From the NCBI GenBank assembly GCA_963767285.1, contig CAVYDJ010000004.1, positions 186,001-250,000 on the forward strand: 64,000 nucleotides of DNA. The letters run 5' to 3'. Below are positions 49,179 through 57,022 of this stretch, piece by piece. Each line of letters opens with the position of its first letter. Position 1 is the stretch's first letter. The DNA is from WHSW01 sp963767285. Lineage in GTDB: Bacteria > Actinomycetota > Thermoleophilia > Solirubrobacterales > 70-9. The notes under the pieces were generated by a model. The model saw only the letters and a list, made by a program, of their open reading frames with translations. It was not told where the DNA came from and searched no databases. A program made the position numbers and the translations under genes.

Positions 49179-50302
49179 CTCGGTTCCGGCGCCGGGCGCC
49201 GCGAGTACCGGCGCTTGTGGAGGGCGAAGCCGACGACGCCGGCGGGGAGCTGTAGCCAGTAGGCGAACAAGCGGTAGGCCAAGGTTGCCAGTACCGCACG
49301 CCCGGTTCCGACGCCGGCCAGAACCAGCATGGCCGTCAGGCCCGCCTCGACGAAGCCGAGCCCTCCCGGTGTGATGGGGATCTGGGCGAGGACCTGCGCG
49401 GCGCAAAACGCCAGCAGCACCAGCGACGGGCGCGGGTGGGCGCCAACCGCCGCAAGCGCTGCGAGCAGGGTCGCGTAATCGAACGCCCAGCGCCCGATCG
49501 TCGCCACGACCGCCTGCTTCCATTGCGGGCCGAGCGTCGCGAGCAGACGATCCCGCTCGGTCCGCAGGCGCTCGGGCAGGCGGCGGAGCGGCTCCGAGCC
49601 CCGGCGGACCCGGTTGCGGGCCGATTGCAACGCTTTCCCGGCCAGCTCCAGGGGACGGTCGAACGCGAGCAGGGCGACGGCGGCGGCGGAGAGGAGCGCG
49701 AACGCCGCGACCCCGATCACCGTCGCCTCGACCAGGCTGCGGTCCACGGATCCGCGCAGGAAGGTCGGCAGGACGAGGATCGGGAGCGCGAGGACGACCG
49801 CGAAGGTGAGGAGGTTGACCGCGGTGATCCCCGCAACCGTTCGGCCCCGCTCGAGCCCGGCCTCGACCAGCATCCGGTACTGGAGCGCCGCTCCGATCGC
49901 TCCGCCTCCCGGGGCGATCTTGGCGAGCGCGTTGCCGGCCAGTTGGGACTCGACCACGTCGCCCCAGTGCGCGCGGTGGAGCGCCATCCGTTGCAGGGCC
50001 CACAGGCAGGCTAGTGCGCCGGCCTGCAGCGCCAGCATCGCGGGGAACCAGGCCCAGTTGATCCGCTGCAGGTCGCGCCACGAGCCGAGCGTGTCGAGCA
50101 GGCTCGGGGCCACGAGGTAGAGCGAGATCCCCGTGATCGCCAGCCAGATCGCCGTCCGCCGCAGGCCCGGGCCGCGGCGCTCGGACTCCTGCTCGCCGCG
50201 CTCGATCTCCAGCTCGGCGTCGGCGTGCTCTTGGATCGCGTGCTCGACCCTGTCGCCGATCGAGCTGCGCCGCCGTTGAGGCGCCTTGCTCGAGGAGCTC
50301 AT
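49175..50302 (-). CDS. UPF0104/lysylphosphatidylglycerol synthase-type membrane protein
   Basis: 375 residues from ATG 50302. After a 48-residue charged N-terminus there are about eight transmembrane helices. Conserved family segments are G-N-A-L-A-K-I-A-P-G-G-G-A-I-G (loop after TM3) and I-P-I-T-P-G-G-L-G-F-V-E-A-G. This is the flippase half of MprF/LPG synthases without the synthase domain; stand-alone members are thought to move lipids or lipid-linked sugars. Overlaps both neighbours by 4 nt. Confidence 0.87.
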   Translation of the reverse strand: MSSSSKAPQRRRSSIGDRVEHAIQEHADAELEIERGEQESERRGPGLRRTAIWLAITGISLYLVAPSLLDTLGSWRDLQRINWAWFPAMLALQAGALACLWALQRMALHRAHWGDVVESQLAGNALAKIAPGGGAIGAALQYRMLVEAGLERGRTVAGITAVNLLTFAVVLALPILVLPTFLRGSVDRSLVEATVIGVAAFALLSAAAVALLAFDRPLELAGKALQSARNRVRRGSEPLRRLPERLRTERDRLLATLGPQWKQAVVATIGRWAFDYATLLAALAAVGAHPRPSLVLLAFCAAQVLAQIPITPGGLGFVEAGLTAMLVLAGVGTGRAVLATLAYRLFAYWLQLPAGVVGFALHKRRYSRRPAPEPR

Positions 50303-50643
50303 TCGAAGAGGATCAGCAGGCAGGTGGCGACGCCGAGCGCGACCCCGCCCAGAGCCAGGGCGAGGTTCGCGAAGCGCCCGATCCGGACATAGCCGCCGTG
50401 GGTGACGGCGTCGTCCAGCGCCTTGCCGCGCAGGTTGCCGTAGGCGAACAGGAGCACGCCGTAGATCCCGAAGCCGACCCCGAGGGCGACGTAAGGGGCC
50501 GCCTCGATGCTGTCGTCGAGCTCCGGGACGACCCGGCCGATCGCGATCCCGACGGCGAGCGAGGTGAGCCCGGTGCGCCACCAGGCGAGCTGGGTGCGTT
50601 CGCCGGCCAGCCGCGTGCGTCGGGTCGCGTCACCGCTGTCCAC
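50299..50643 (-). CDS. DUF202 membrane protein
   Basis: 114 residues from GTG 50643. Pattern R-T-x-L-A-W-W-R-T-G and three hydrophobic helices are typical of DUF202 (YidH-like). Function unknown. First gene of the DUF202-flippase-metallo-hydrolase operon, leaderless by its TATCCT box, and divergent from the LLM gene with only 25 bp between. Confidence 0.82.
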   Translation of the reverse strand: MDSGDATRRTRLAGERTQLAWWRTGLTSLAVGIAIGRVVPELDDSIEAAPYVALGVGFGIYGVLLFAYGNLRGKALDDAVTHGGYVRIGRFANLALALGGVALGVATCLLILFE

Positions 50644-50649
50644 CGGCCA

Positions 50650-50655
50650 AGGATA
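50650..50655 (-). promoter_or_regulatory. Leaderless -10 box of the DUF202 operon (overlaps the opposite -10)
   Basis: TATCCT on the minus strand, 6 nt before GTG 50643; shares two bases with the plus-strand box at 50654. Confidence 0.5.
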
Positions 50656-50659
50656 GGAT
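50654..50659 (+). promoter_or_regulatory. Leaderless -10 box of the LLM gene (overlaps the opposite -10)
   Basis: TAGGAT, 9 nt before ATG 50669. Confidence 0.45.
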
Positions 50660-50668
50660 CGCTCGCCG

Positions 50669-51706
50669 ATGGGTGACCTGAAGCTCGGCTACAACACCGG
50701 CTACTGGACCGCCGGCCCGCCCCAGGGCGTGCTCGACGTGATCCGGGAGGCGGACAGCCTCGGCCTCGACTCGATCTGGGCGGCGGAGGCCTACGGCTCG
50801 GACGTCCTCACGCCGCTCGCGTGGTGGGGCTCGCACACCGAGAAGGTGAAGCTCGCGACCGGGATCATGCAGATGTCGGCGCGCCAGCCGACCGCGGCGG
50901 CGATGGCGGCGATGACGCTCGACCATCTCAGCGGCGGCCGGATGATCCTCGGGATCGGCGTCTCCGGACCGCAGGTCGTCGAGGGCTGGTACGGGATGCC
51001 GTTCGCCAAACCACTGGCAAGGACGCGCGAGTACGTGTCGATCATGCGCGACGTCTGGGCGCGCGAGGGCCCGGTGACCGCGGACGGGCCGTTCTACCCG
51101 CTGCCGCTGCCCGGTGGGACCGGGCTCGGCAAGCCGCTGAAGTCGTCGATCCACCCGCTGCGCTCCGACATCCCGGTCTACCTCGCCGCGGAGGGGCCGA
51201 AGAACATCGCCCTGGGCGCCGAGATCTGTGACGGCTGGGTGGCGATGCTGCTTTCGCCCCAGCACCTCGAGCCCTACGAGGAGGCGCTCGCCGAGGGCTT
51301 CGCGCGCGAGGGCGCCCGCCGCAACGCCGACGACTTCGAGATCGCTGCAACGGTGCCGATGATCGTCTCCGACGACGTCGATGCCGCGGCCGACATGCTG
51401 CGCCACTACTACGCCCTCTACTTCGGCGGCATGGGCGCGAAGGGCAAGAACTTCCATGCCAACGTCCCGATCCGGATGGGCTACGGCGACATGGTCGAGA
51501 CCGTCCAGGACCTCTACCTGGCGGGCAAGAAGCAGGAGGCCGCCGAGGCGATCCCGTTCGAGCTGATCGACGGGATGTCGCTGATCGGCCCGCCCGACAA
51601 GATCCGCCACGACCTCGAGGCCTGGCGCGACTCGTTCGTCACGACGCTGTTGATCGGCGGCGACCCGGCCACGGTGCGCACCGCGGCCGAGCTCGTCCTC
51701 GGCTGA
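50669..51706 (+). CDS. LLM class F420-dependent oxidoreductase
   Basis: 345 residues with the luciferase-like TIM barrel: start L-K-L-G-Y-N-T-G-Y-W, I-W-A-A-E-A-Y-G, V-K-L-A-T-G-I-M-Q, G-G-R-M-I-L-G-I-G-V-S-G-P-Q-V-V-E-G-W. The pattern matches the F420-dependent (Rv-type) members of the superfamily rather than FMN luciferases, consistent with an actinobacterium. It would transfer a hydride between coenzyme F420 and an unknown substrate. Convergent with the peroxiredoxin. Confidence 0.88.
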   Translation: MGDLKLGYNTGYWTAGPPQGVLDVIREADSLGLDSIWAAEAYGSDVLTPLAWWGSHTEKVKLATGIMQMSARQPTAAAMAAMTLDHLSGGRMILGIGVSGPQVVEGWYGMPFAKPLARTREYVSIMRDVWAREGPVTADGPFYPLPLPGGTGLGKPLKSSIHPLRSDIPVYLAAEGPKNIALGAEICDGWVAMLLSPQHLEPYEEALAEGFAREGARRNADDFEIAATVPMIVSDDVDAAADMLRHYYALYFGGMGAKGKNFHANVPIRMGYGDMVETVQDLYLAGKKQEAAEAIPFELIDGMSLIGPPDKIRHDLEAWRDSFVTTLLIGGDPATVRTAAELVLG

Positions 51707-51709
51707 GCC

Positions 51710-52369
51710 CTACTTCGGCTGCGGGACGATCCGGATGTACGGCTTCGGCGACTCCCAGCCGTCGGGGTACTTCTCCTTCGCCTCGTCGTTGGAGACGGAG
51801 CCGGCGATGATCACGTCCTCGCCCTGCTGCCAGTTGACCGGGGTCGCGACCTTGTGCTTGGCGGTCAGCTGCAGCGAGTCGATCACGCGCAGGACCTCGT
51901 CGAAGTTGCGGCCGGTGGTCATGGGATAGACCAGGATCAGCTTGATCTTCTTGTCGGGGCCGATCACGAACACGTTGCGGACCGTCTGGTTGTCGGCGGG
52001 TGTGCGCTCCTTCGGGTCGCCCTCGACGTCGGCGGGCAGCATGTCGTAGAGCTTCGAGACCTTGTAGTCGGCGTCGCCGATGATCGGGTAGTTGGGCGCG
52101 GTCCCCTGGGTCTCCTCGATGTCCTTTGCCCAGCCCTCGTGGTCGCCGGTCGAGTCGACCGAGAGGCCGATGATCTTGACGTCGCGGCGGTCGAACTCGG
52201 GCTTCGCGTTCGCCATGTAGCCGAGCTCGGTCGTGCACACGGGGGTGAAGTCCTTCGGATGCGAGAACAGCACTCCCCACGAGTCGCCGAGCCAGTCATG
52301 GAGGCTGATCGGGCCTTCGGTGGTCTCCGCCTCGAAGTCAGGTGCGGTGTCGCCGATCTTCAGAGCCAT
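51710..52369 (-). CDS. 1-Cys peroxiredoxin (Prx6 family)
   Basis: 219 residues. Peroxidatic Cys45 in F-T-P-V-C-T-T-E; no resolving Cys nearby, and the long C-terminal arm (V-N-W-Q-Q-G-E-D-V-I, Y-P-D-G-W) is typical of Prx6. Reduces peroxides in the cytoplasm. AGGAGG precedes the ATG by a few bases. It stands alone, between the LLM gene and a small membrane protein. Confidence 0.95.
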   Translation of the reverse strand: MALKIGDTAPDFEAETTEGPISLHDWLGDSWGVLFSHPKDFTPVCTTELGYMANAKPEFDRRDVKIIGLSVDSTGDHEGWAKDIEETQGTAPNYPIIGDADYKVSKLYDMLPADVEGDPKERTPADNQTVRNVFVIGPDKKIKLILVYPMTTGRNFDEVLRVIDSLQLTAKHKVATPVNWQQGEDVIIAGSVSNDEAKEKYPDGWESPKPYIRIVPQPK

Positions 52370-52405
52370 CTTTCAAATCCTCCTAATGTCGATCCGGAAT
52401 TGAGA

Positions 52406-52678
52406 TTAGCGCCGGTTGAGCCGGCCGCTCTGCGACCAGGAGCTGATGTCGATCAGGAAGGCGAGGCCGACGATGAACCACTCGAAACCGGTGACGTCGT
52501 TGCGTCCGGCGGACCACATCACCGCGTAGGCGAGGGTCGTCCACGGCAGCAGGAAGAAGCCGAGCAGCGGCAGCCACCACTCCTCGTACGCGCGTTCGAG
52601 CACGTCGCTGAACACCCAGACGAAGAAGATGGCCAGGCGCGGCGAGATCAGCGCCAGGAGGACTGCGATACATCCCAC
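52406..52678 (-). CDS. Small integral membrane protein
   Basis: 90 residues with three hydrophobic stretches (about 4-22, 38-55, 64-80) and a conserved-looking Y-E-E-W-W-L-P-L-L-G-F-F-L-L-P-W-T-T. Similar short proteins are frequent in actinobacteria, function unknown. A TAGGCT box 11 nt before the ATG is possible. No link to its neighbours is evident. Confidence 0.7.
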   Translation of the reverse strand: MGCIAVLLALISPRLAIFFVWVFSDVLERAYEEWWLPLLGFFLLPWTTLAYAVMWSAGRNDVTGFEWFIVGLAFLIDISSWSQSGRLNRR

Positions 52679-52728
52679 GCGGGCAGCCTATGCGGTTAGG
52701 GTCCGAGCGGGCATGGCGAAACCGATCT

Positions 52729-52733
52729 GGAGG
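52729..52733 (+). promoter_or_regulatory. Ribosome binding site deciding the start at 52741
   Basis: GGAGG, 7 nt before ATG 52741; the frame itself is open 50 nt further upstream. Confidence 0.55.
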
Positions 52734-52740
52734 TGTTCGG

Positions 52741-53025
52741 ATGGCAGTCGCGATCGTGATGGACTTCGAGGGCGCGACCCTCGAGCAGTACGACCGGGCG
52801 ATGGAGCTGATGGGTCTCGAGCCCAGCGGGCAGGCGCCGTCGAACGCCCTGTTTCATTGGGTCACGGAGACCGATAACGGAATCCGCGTGGTCGACGTCT
52901 GGGAGAGCCGCGACGCCTTCGAGGCGTTCGCCGAGGAGCAGATCGGCCCCCAGACGGCGGCGGCGGGGATCGAGGCGCCACCCTCGATGACCTTTCACGA
53001 CGTCCACAACTACGTGCGCGCCTAG
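52741..53025 (+). CDS. Dimeric alpha/beta-barrel (ABM-like) small protein
   Basis: 94 residues from ATG 52741. Ferredoxin-like beta-alpha-beta pattern with A-I-V-M-D-F, Y-D-R-A-M-E-L-M, G-I-R-V-V-D-V-W-E-S-R-D-A-F-E-A-F and a final H-D-V-H-N-Y. This is the fold of antibiotic biosynthesis monooxygenase-like and stress-responsive dimeric barrels. No catalytic residue can be assigned. Confidence 0.75.
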   Translation: MAVAIVMDFEGATLEQYDRAMELMGLEPSGQAPSNALFHWVTETDNGIRVVDVWESRDAFEAFAEEQIGPQTAAAGIEAPPSMTFHDVHNYVRA

Positions 53026-53829
53026 CTAACCCAGCGCCCGCTTGCGGCGAAGGACGCGCTCGCAGAGCCGCAGCGTCTCGGCGATCTCGGTGGCGCGGTC
53101 GTCGCCGAGATCGCCGGCCAGCGCCTCGTTGGCCGCCGCACCCGTCATCGAGCGCCGCTCCTCGAGCGCGGCGAAGTCGGCCTCCTGGTCGGGGGCGTCG
53201 AGCGCCGCGCGCTCGGCGAGGAGCGCCTCGAGCCCGACCCGTAGCTGCAGGGCGGTCTCCCGTCCGCGGCCGGCGTCGAGGTCGGACCGGGCGCGGATCA
53301 GGAGCAGCTCGCAGGCGGCGACGGCCGAACGGCCGCCGAGCACCTCCGCAACGCGCTCCTGTGGGCGCAGGAGCTCGGCGCGGCGGCGGCGCTCGGAGTG
53401 GGGGACCTCGACGGCCTCGCTGTAGCGGCCGTCGGCGAGCTCGTCACCGGTCCCGAAGCCGACGCGGAGGGTGAGGGCCGCCCCGGCGCCGACGTCGGGG
53501 ATCTGGGGATCCAGGGTGGCGGCGCGGTGGGCGTGGACGGCGCGGTTGATCAGCGCCAGTGCGCCGGCGATCTCGACAGCGAGCGCCTCCGGGTCATCGC
53601 GAATCTCGGCGAGCCACGCCTGCGCCGCCGGCTCGTCGCCGAGCTCGTGGTCAGCGCGGACGGCGGTCAGCGTCGTCACCGGGACCGGAGGCGGGTCCGC
53701 CTCGGGGTCGGCGTCGGCGGGCTTGGCGCGGCGCAGGCGGCGGCGGGGCTGCGGGGGGGCGTCCGCGACCTCGATCACCAGCACCCGCTCGGGGTCGCGG
53801 CCCAGGTAGCGCCCGTCCTCGAGCCCCAC
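53026..53829 (-). CDS. Conserved hypothetical protein
   Basis: 267 residues from GTG 53829. The N-terminus contains V-G-L-E-D-G-R-Y-L-G-R-D-P-E-R-V-L-V-I-E-V and a Pro/Arg-rich linker; the C-terminal two-thirds are Ala/Glu/Arg-rich helices. The same frame runs upstream to the stop of the cell-wall hydrolase (L-R-F-P-F-V-Q-L-E-L-A-G), which looks protein-like but has no ATG, GTG or TTG, so the true start may be a rare codon. Function not recognised. Confidence 0.6.
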   Translation of the reverse strand: MGLEDGRYLGRDPERVLVIEVADAPPQPRRRLRRAKPADADPEADPPPVPVTTLTAVRADHELGDEPAAQAWLAEIRDDPEALAVEIAGALALINRAVHAHRAATLDPQIPDVGAGAALTLRVGFGTGDELADGRYSEAVEVPHSERRRRAELLRPQERVAEVLGGRSAVAACELLLIRARSDLDAGRGRETALQLRVGLEALLAERAALDAPDQEADFAALEERRSMTGAAANEALAGDLGDDRATEIAETLRLCERVLRRKRALG

Positions 53830-53883
53830 CGTGCCGGCGAGTTCGAGCTGGACGAAGGGGAAGCGCAGCGTCGCGACCGGCCG

Positions 53884-56415
53884 CTACTCGGAAAGGTGGG
53901 CGCCCGAAGCGCGCTTGTCGCCCTTGTTCTTCTCGGCCGGCAGGGCCGCGTCAGAGGGCTTCGTCGGCACGGTCGGGTTATCGATCTCGCCGAGGCGGTC
54001 GATCAGGCGCTCCCACTGATCGGGCTTCAGCAGCGCCGAGAACTGCTGCGAGATGCTGCCCGAGCCGGGCCCGACGACCGGGGTGTAGCCGACGTGGACG
54101 TGGTCGGCGTGATCGCCCATCGCGAAGGTGTTGTCGACGCCGAAGTAGTCCATCAGGCTGATGATCTGCGACGGCCTCATCGTCCCCTGGAGCTGGATCA
54201 GATCCTTGACCAGCGCCTCGGTGATCGAGCCCGGTCCCTGGTGGCCGATCACCGGGATGCCGTTGATCTGGGCGATGTCGACCGCGTTGCCGCTCGAGTG
54301 ATGCGAGATGTTGCCCGACGCGGTGTAGACCGAGTGGCCGCACTTCAGCGACGTGAGCGTGAGGTCGAAGCCGCGGGCGACCAGGTACTCGAGCATCGCC
54401 AGGACGCGGCGGTCGACCTGGCCGCTCTGGATGTCGTCGCGGCCGCAGGAGTAGATCTCGAGGCTCGGGTCGTCGAGGACGCGCTCGATCAGCTGCGTCT
54501 TCGACATCAGCAGGACCTGGCTCGCGGTCGCCGTGCCGTTGAACGGATCCTGGCCGGCGGCGCGGTAGATCGCGGTCGCCTCGAGCAGCTTCCAACCGTC
54601 GAGGATCGGCTTCGGGTCGATCTTCGGCGCGCCGCGGCCCGCCGGGCGGATCGCGAAGTGGACGTGCGGCGCGAGCTCGGTCGTCTTGCCGATCCGCCCG
54701 AGCACGGTGCCGGCGGTCACCTGGGCGCCCTTTTCGAGCGGCCGCAGCTCCATGGTCTTCGGGTCGAAGCGCATCACGTGGGACAGGTAGCCCTTGAACG
54801 ACTCGTAGCCGGGCATCTTCGATGCGAGCAGGGAGTCGAGCTGGCCCGTCAGCGAGGCGCGGTCGGAGTTGTTGTTGCGCTCGGGGAAGGCATAGAGGCG
54901 CTCGCGGGCGTCCTCGGTGTTGACCGGGCCGGAGTCCGCAGCGGGGGCATCGGTCTTGGCGGCCTTGGTCTCGGCCTTGTCCTGGTCGACCTGGGTCCCG
55001 GCGCTCGCGGGCTGCTCGGGCGCCTTGTCGTCGGTCGGCGTCACGAGCTTGAAGTCCTTGGCCGAGAGCTTGTCGCGCTTCGGCACCGGATAGGCCTCGG
55101 CGACCTCACCGAGGTTCGCGTAGGTGAACCGGTTGCCGTAGGCATCCTGGAGGACGATGTAGCGGCCGAGCTTCTTCGACTTGCCGGTGTCGAGGATGAC
55201 ACCGTCGTTGACCGCCACGACCGGGGCGCCTTCCTTCGAGTAGATGTTGATCCCTCGACGTGTGGTCGAGCCCGAGAAGACGTCAGCGGCGTTGCCGATC
55301 GCACCCTTGCCGGGCTTCGAGCGCTCGAGCGCGCGGCGCTCGGAGATGTCGTCGGCGTAGCGGGCGTCCGCGGCGACCGGGAAGTGGGCGCCCTCGGTGA
55401 GCCCGGTCAGCGAGCTGACCAGGGTCTCCGGAAGCTTGCCGTACTGGTTCGCGTAGAGGAGGACCTCGTCGACGTACCAGTCGGCGTGGTTGTAGGCGAA
55501 GATCGCGGTGCGCAGATCGCTGGCCCCGCCGGCGGCCTTCAGGTAGCGGGCGGCGGCGCAGATCGCGTCGACCGGGTTGTACGGGTCCTTGCGGCCATCC
55601 TCGTTGGCGTCGACGCCGTACATCTCCCAGGTCGCCGGCATGAACTGCATCCAGCCGAGGGCGCCGGCGGTCGAGACGTTGAGATTGGTGCCGAACGCCG
55701 TCTCGATCCGGTTGATCGAGGCGAGCACCTGCCACGGGATCCCGTACTGCGTGCCGCAGGCCTGGTAGATCGGGAGCAGGAACGGCGGGATCGTGAACTG
55801 GTCGATGACGAAGTTCGGGACGCCGATCGGCGCGGGGCCGAAGTCGGCGATGGTCAGTGAGGGGTTGGTGTCGGTCGGCGTGCCGTCGGGATTGCGCGTC
55901 GCGTCGGGATCCATCGGGGCGCGAGCGCCGCCGCTGTCGTCGCCGCGGTTCCCACCGCGGTTGCCGTCCGACTTGATCGTCCCGGTCTCCTCGAGCTCAC
56001 CGACGCCGCGGCCTTCGTCGCCGGTCGGACCGGTGACTCCGCCCTCGGGCTTGGTGTCGTCGCTACCGCCGCCGCTGCCGCCGCCGCCGCCCGTCGATCC
56101 GCCGCCGCCGGTCGGTGGCGTCGGGGTCGGCTCGGGCGGCTCGGGAACGCCGCTGGAGCCGGACTCGGTCGCGTCGAGGGGCCCGGTGCAGTCCGGATCG
56201 CCAAGGTCTGTGACGCCGTCGCCGTCGTCGTCGGAAGTGTTAGAGCACTGCGGCAGGACCTGAACGTCGTCGAGGTTGCCGCCGTCGGGGATGTCGATCT
56301 GCACGCCGCCCTCGCCGACGCCGACAACGCTGCCGTTGCCCGCACCGGCGGTTGCGGCAGCCATCGACGCGCCGAGTACGGCGAGACCGATTACAAGTAG
56401 CAGCTTCCTCGTCAT
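53884..56415 (-). CDS. Secreted multidomain cell-wall hydrolase (lytic transglycosylase, M23-like, C-terminal M15/D,D-peptidase-like)
   Basis: 843 residues. Signal peptide (cleavage near A-T-A-G-A), a Ca2+-type D-D-D-G-D-G-x-x-D-x-x-D-x-D-C element at about 62-76, a long Gly/Pro/Thr linker to about 185, then a lytic transglycosylase domain (G-I-P-W-Q-V-L-A-S-I-N-R-I-E-T, catalytic Glu; W-M-Q-F-M-P-A-T-W). Residues about 385-640 form a split LytM/M23-type region ending H-V-H-F-A-I, and the C-terminal part has S-H-H-S-S-G-N-A-V-D-I-A plus H-A-D-H-V-H-V-G, the metal-ligand pattern of peptidoglycan-cleaving peptidases. Such Rpf/SLT fusions remodel the wall in growth or spore-like resuscitation. 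Last gene before an unassigned 247-bp leader. Confidence 0.85.
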   Translation of the reverse strand: MTRKLLLVIGLAVLGASMAAATAGAGNGSVVGVGEGGVQIDIPDGGNLDDVQVLPQCSNTSDDDGDGVTDLGDPDCTGPLDATESGSSGVPEPPEPTPTPPTGGGGSTGGGGGSGGGSDDTKPEGGVTGPTGDEGRGVGELEETGTIKSDGNRGGNRGDDSGGARAPMDPDATRNPDGTPTDTNPSLTIADFGPAPIGVPNFVIDQFTIPPFLLPIYQACGTQYGIPWQVLASINRIETAFGTNLNVSTAGALGWMQFMPATWEMYGVDANEDGRKDPYNPVDAICAAARYLKAAGGASDLRTAIFAYNHADWYVDEVLLYANQYGKLPETLVSSLTGLTEGAHFPVAADARYADDISERRALERSKPGKGAIGNAADVFSGSTTRRGINIYSKEGAPVVAVNDGVILDTGKSKKLGRYIVLQDAYGNRFTYANLGEVAEAYPVPKRDKLSAKDFKLVTPTDDKAPEQPASAGTQVDQDKAETKAAKTDAPAADSGPVNTEDARERLYAFPERNNNSDRASLTGQLDSLLASKMPGYESFKGYLSHVMRFDPKTMELRPLEKGAQVTAGTVLGRIGKTTELAPHVHFAIRPAGRGAPKIDPKPILDGWKLLEATAIYRAAGQDPFNGTATASQVLLMSKTQLIERVLDDPSLEIYSCGRDDIQSGQVDRRVLAMLEYLVARGFDLTLTSLKCGHSVYTASGNISHHSSGNAVDIAQINGIPVIGHQGPGSITEALVKDLIQLQGTMRPSQIISLMDYFGVDNTFAMGDHADHVHVGYTPVVGPGSGSISQQFSALLKPDQWERLIDRLGEIDNPTVPTKPSDAALPAEKNKGDKRASGAHLSE

Positions 56416-56435
56416 TCCCTATACCTTCGGAACGC

Positions 56436-56479
56436 TTCGTCTGCAGGCGCGTGCCCTGCCTGGACCGCGACGAAGCTCC
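56436..56479 (-). promoter_or_regulatory. Branched hairpin in the leader of the cell-wall hydrolase gene
   Basis: GCTTCGTC and GACGAAGC arms enclose a smaller GCAGG/CCTGC hairpin, 21-64 nt before the ATG at 56415. Wall-hydrolase leaders in actinobacteria often carry c-di-AMP riboswitches, but I do not find that consensus here, so it is listed as unassigned structure. The rest of 56480-56630 holds no gene. Confidence 0.35.
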
Positions 56480-56646
56480 TCCTCCTGAGCGCGGCGAAAA
56501 CTATCTGTTGGCGTCGGCTTTTGCAAAGTACAACCGGCCGGGGCAACCGTACCCCAATCACGCGGACAAATGCGCAGGTACGCGCCCGCGACCTCTCGAG
56601 TCCCCATCGGCAGCAAGCAGGCGTCGCTTGAAGGCTGCGCAGTCAC

Positions 56647-56652
56647 TAGCCT
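56647..56652 (+). promoter_or_regulatory. Leaderless -10 box of the coiled-coil gene
   Basis: TAGCCT, 10 nt before ATG 56663. Confidence 0.4.
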
Positions 56653-56662
56653 TACGCACCCG

Positions 56663-56974
56663 ATGAATCAGGACGAAGACCGCAGCGGAATCAGGGCCCG
56701 AGGCGAGGAGGCTGTGGGCGAACTCGCCCAGGCGCTGGTCGAGAATCCCCTCTTCAACTCGGCGCTCTCGCGGGCGCTCGGCGCCGGCGAGCGGGCCGCC
56801 TCGGCGCAGCGTTCGGCCATCGGCGCCCTCAACCTGGCGTCGGCCTCGGACGTCGAGCGGCTCGAGCAGCGGCTGCGGTCGCTGTCCGGACGACTCGAGT
56901 CGCTCGAGGATCGCATCGACGATCTCGCCGACGAGCTCCGGGCGCAGCGTTCGCGTTCGTCCGCGGACGCTTAG
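56663..56974 (+). CDS. Coiled-coil protein, phasin/PhaF-like
   Basis: 103 residues from ATG 56663. The C-terminal 45 residues form a strong heptad coiled coil (V-E-R-L-E-Q-R-L-R-S-L-S-G-R-L-E-S-L-E-D-R-I-D-D-L) followed by a Ser/Arg tail. Matches small coiled-coil proteins near polyester or lipid genes in actinobacteria, but also many unrelated short coiled coils. A second such protein occurs at 57712. Function unknown. Confidence 0.6.
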   Translation: MNQDEDRSGIRARGEEAVGELAQALVENPLFNSALSRALGAGERAASAQRSAIGALNLASASDVERLEQRLRSLSGRLESLEDRIDDLADELRAQRSRSSADA

Positions 56975-56991
56975 CCCTGCCCGGCGATTGG

Positions 56992-57022
56992 CGAGTTGTT
57001 CCCGCTATGCGGACACAACTCG
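56992..57022. terminator. Hairpin between convergent genes
   Basis: CGAGTTGT (56992-56999) and ACAACTCG (57015-57022) form an 8-bp stem; the right arm is inside the end of the phosphorylase gene. No T tract. Confidence 0.45.

Noticed and set aside
53398..55860. 820-codon plus-strand open frame opposite the cell-wall hydrolase
   Set aside because: Antisense shadow; no start context and no recognisable fold.
56416..56640. c-di-AMP (ydaO) riboswitch upstream of the cell-wall hydrolase gene
   Set aside because: Expected from biology, but the conserved ydaO core sequences are not present; only a branched hairpin is seen.
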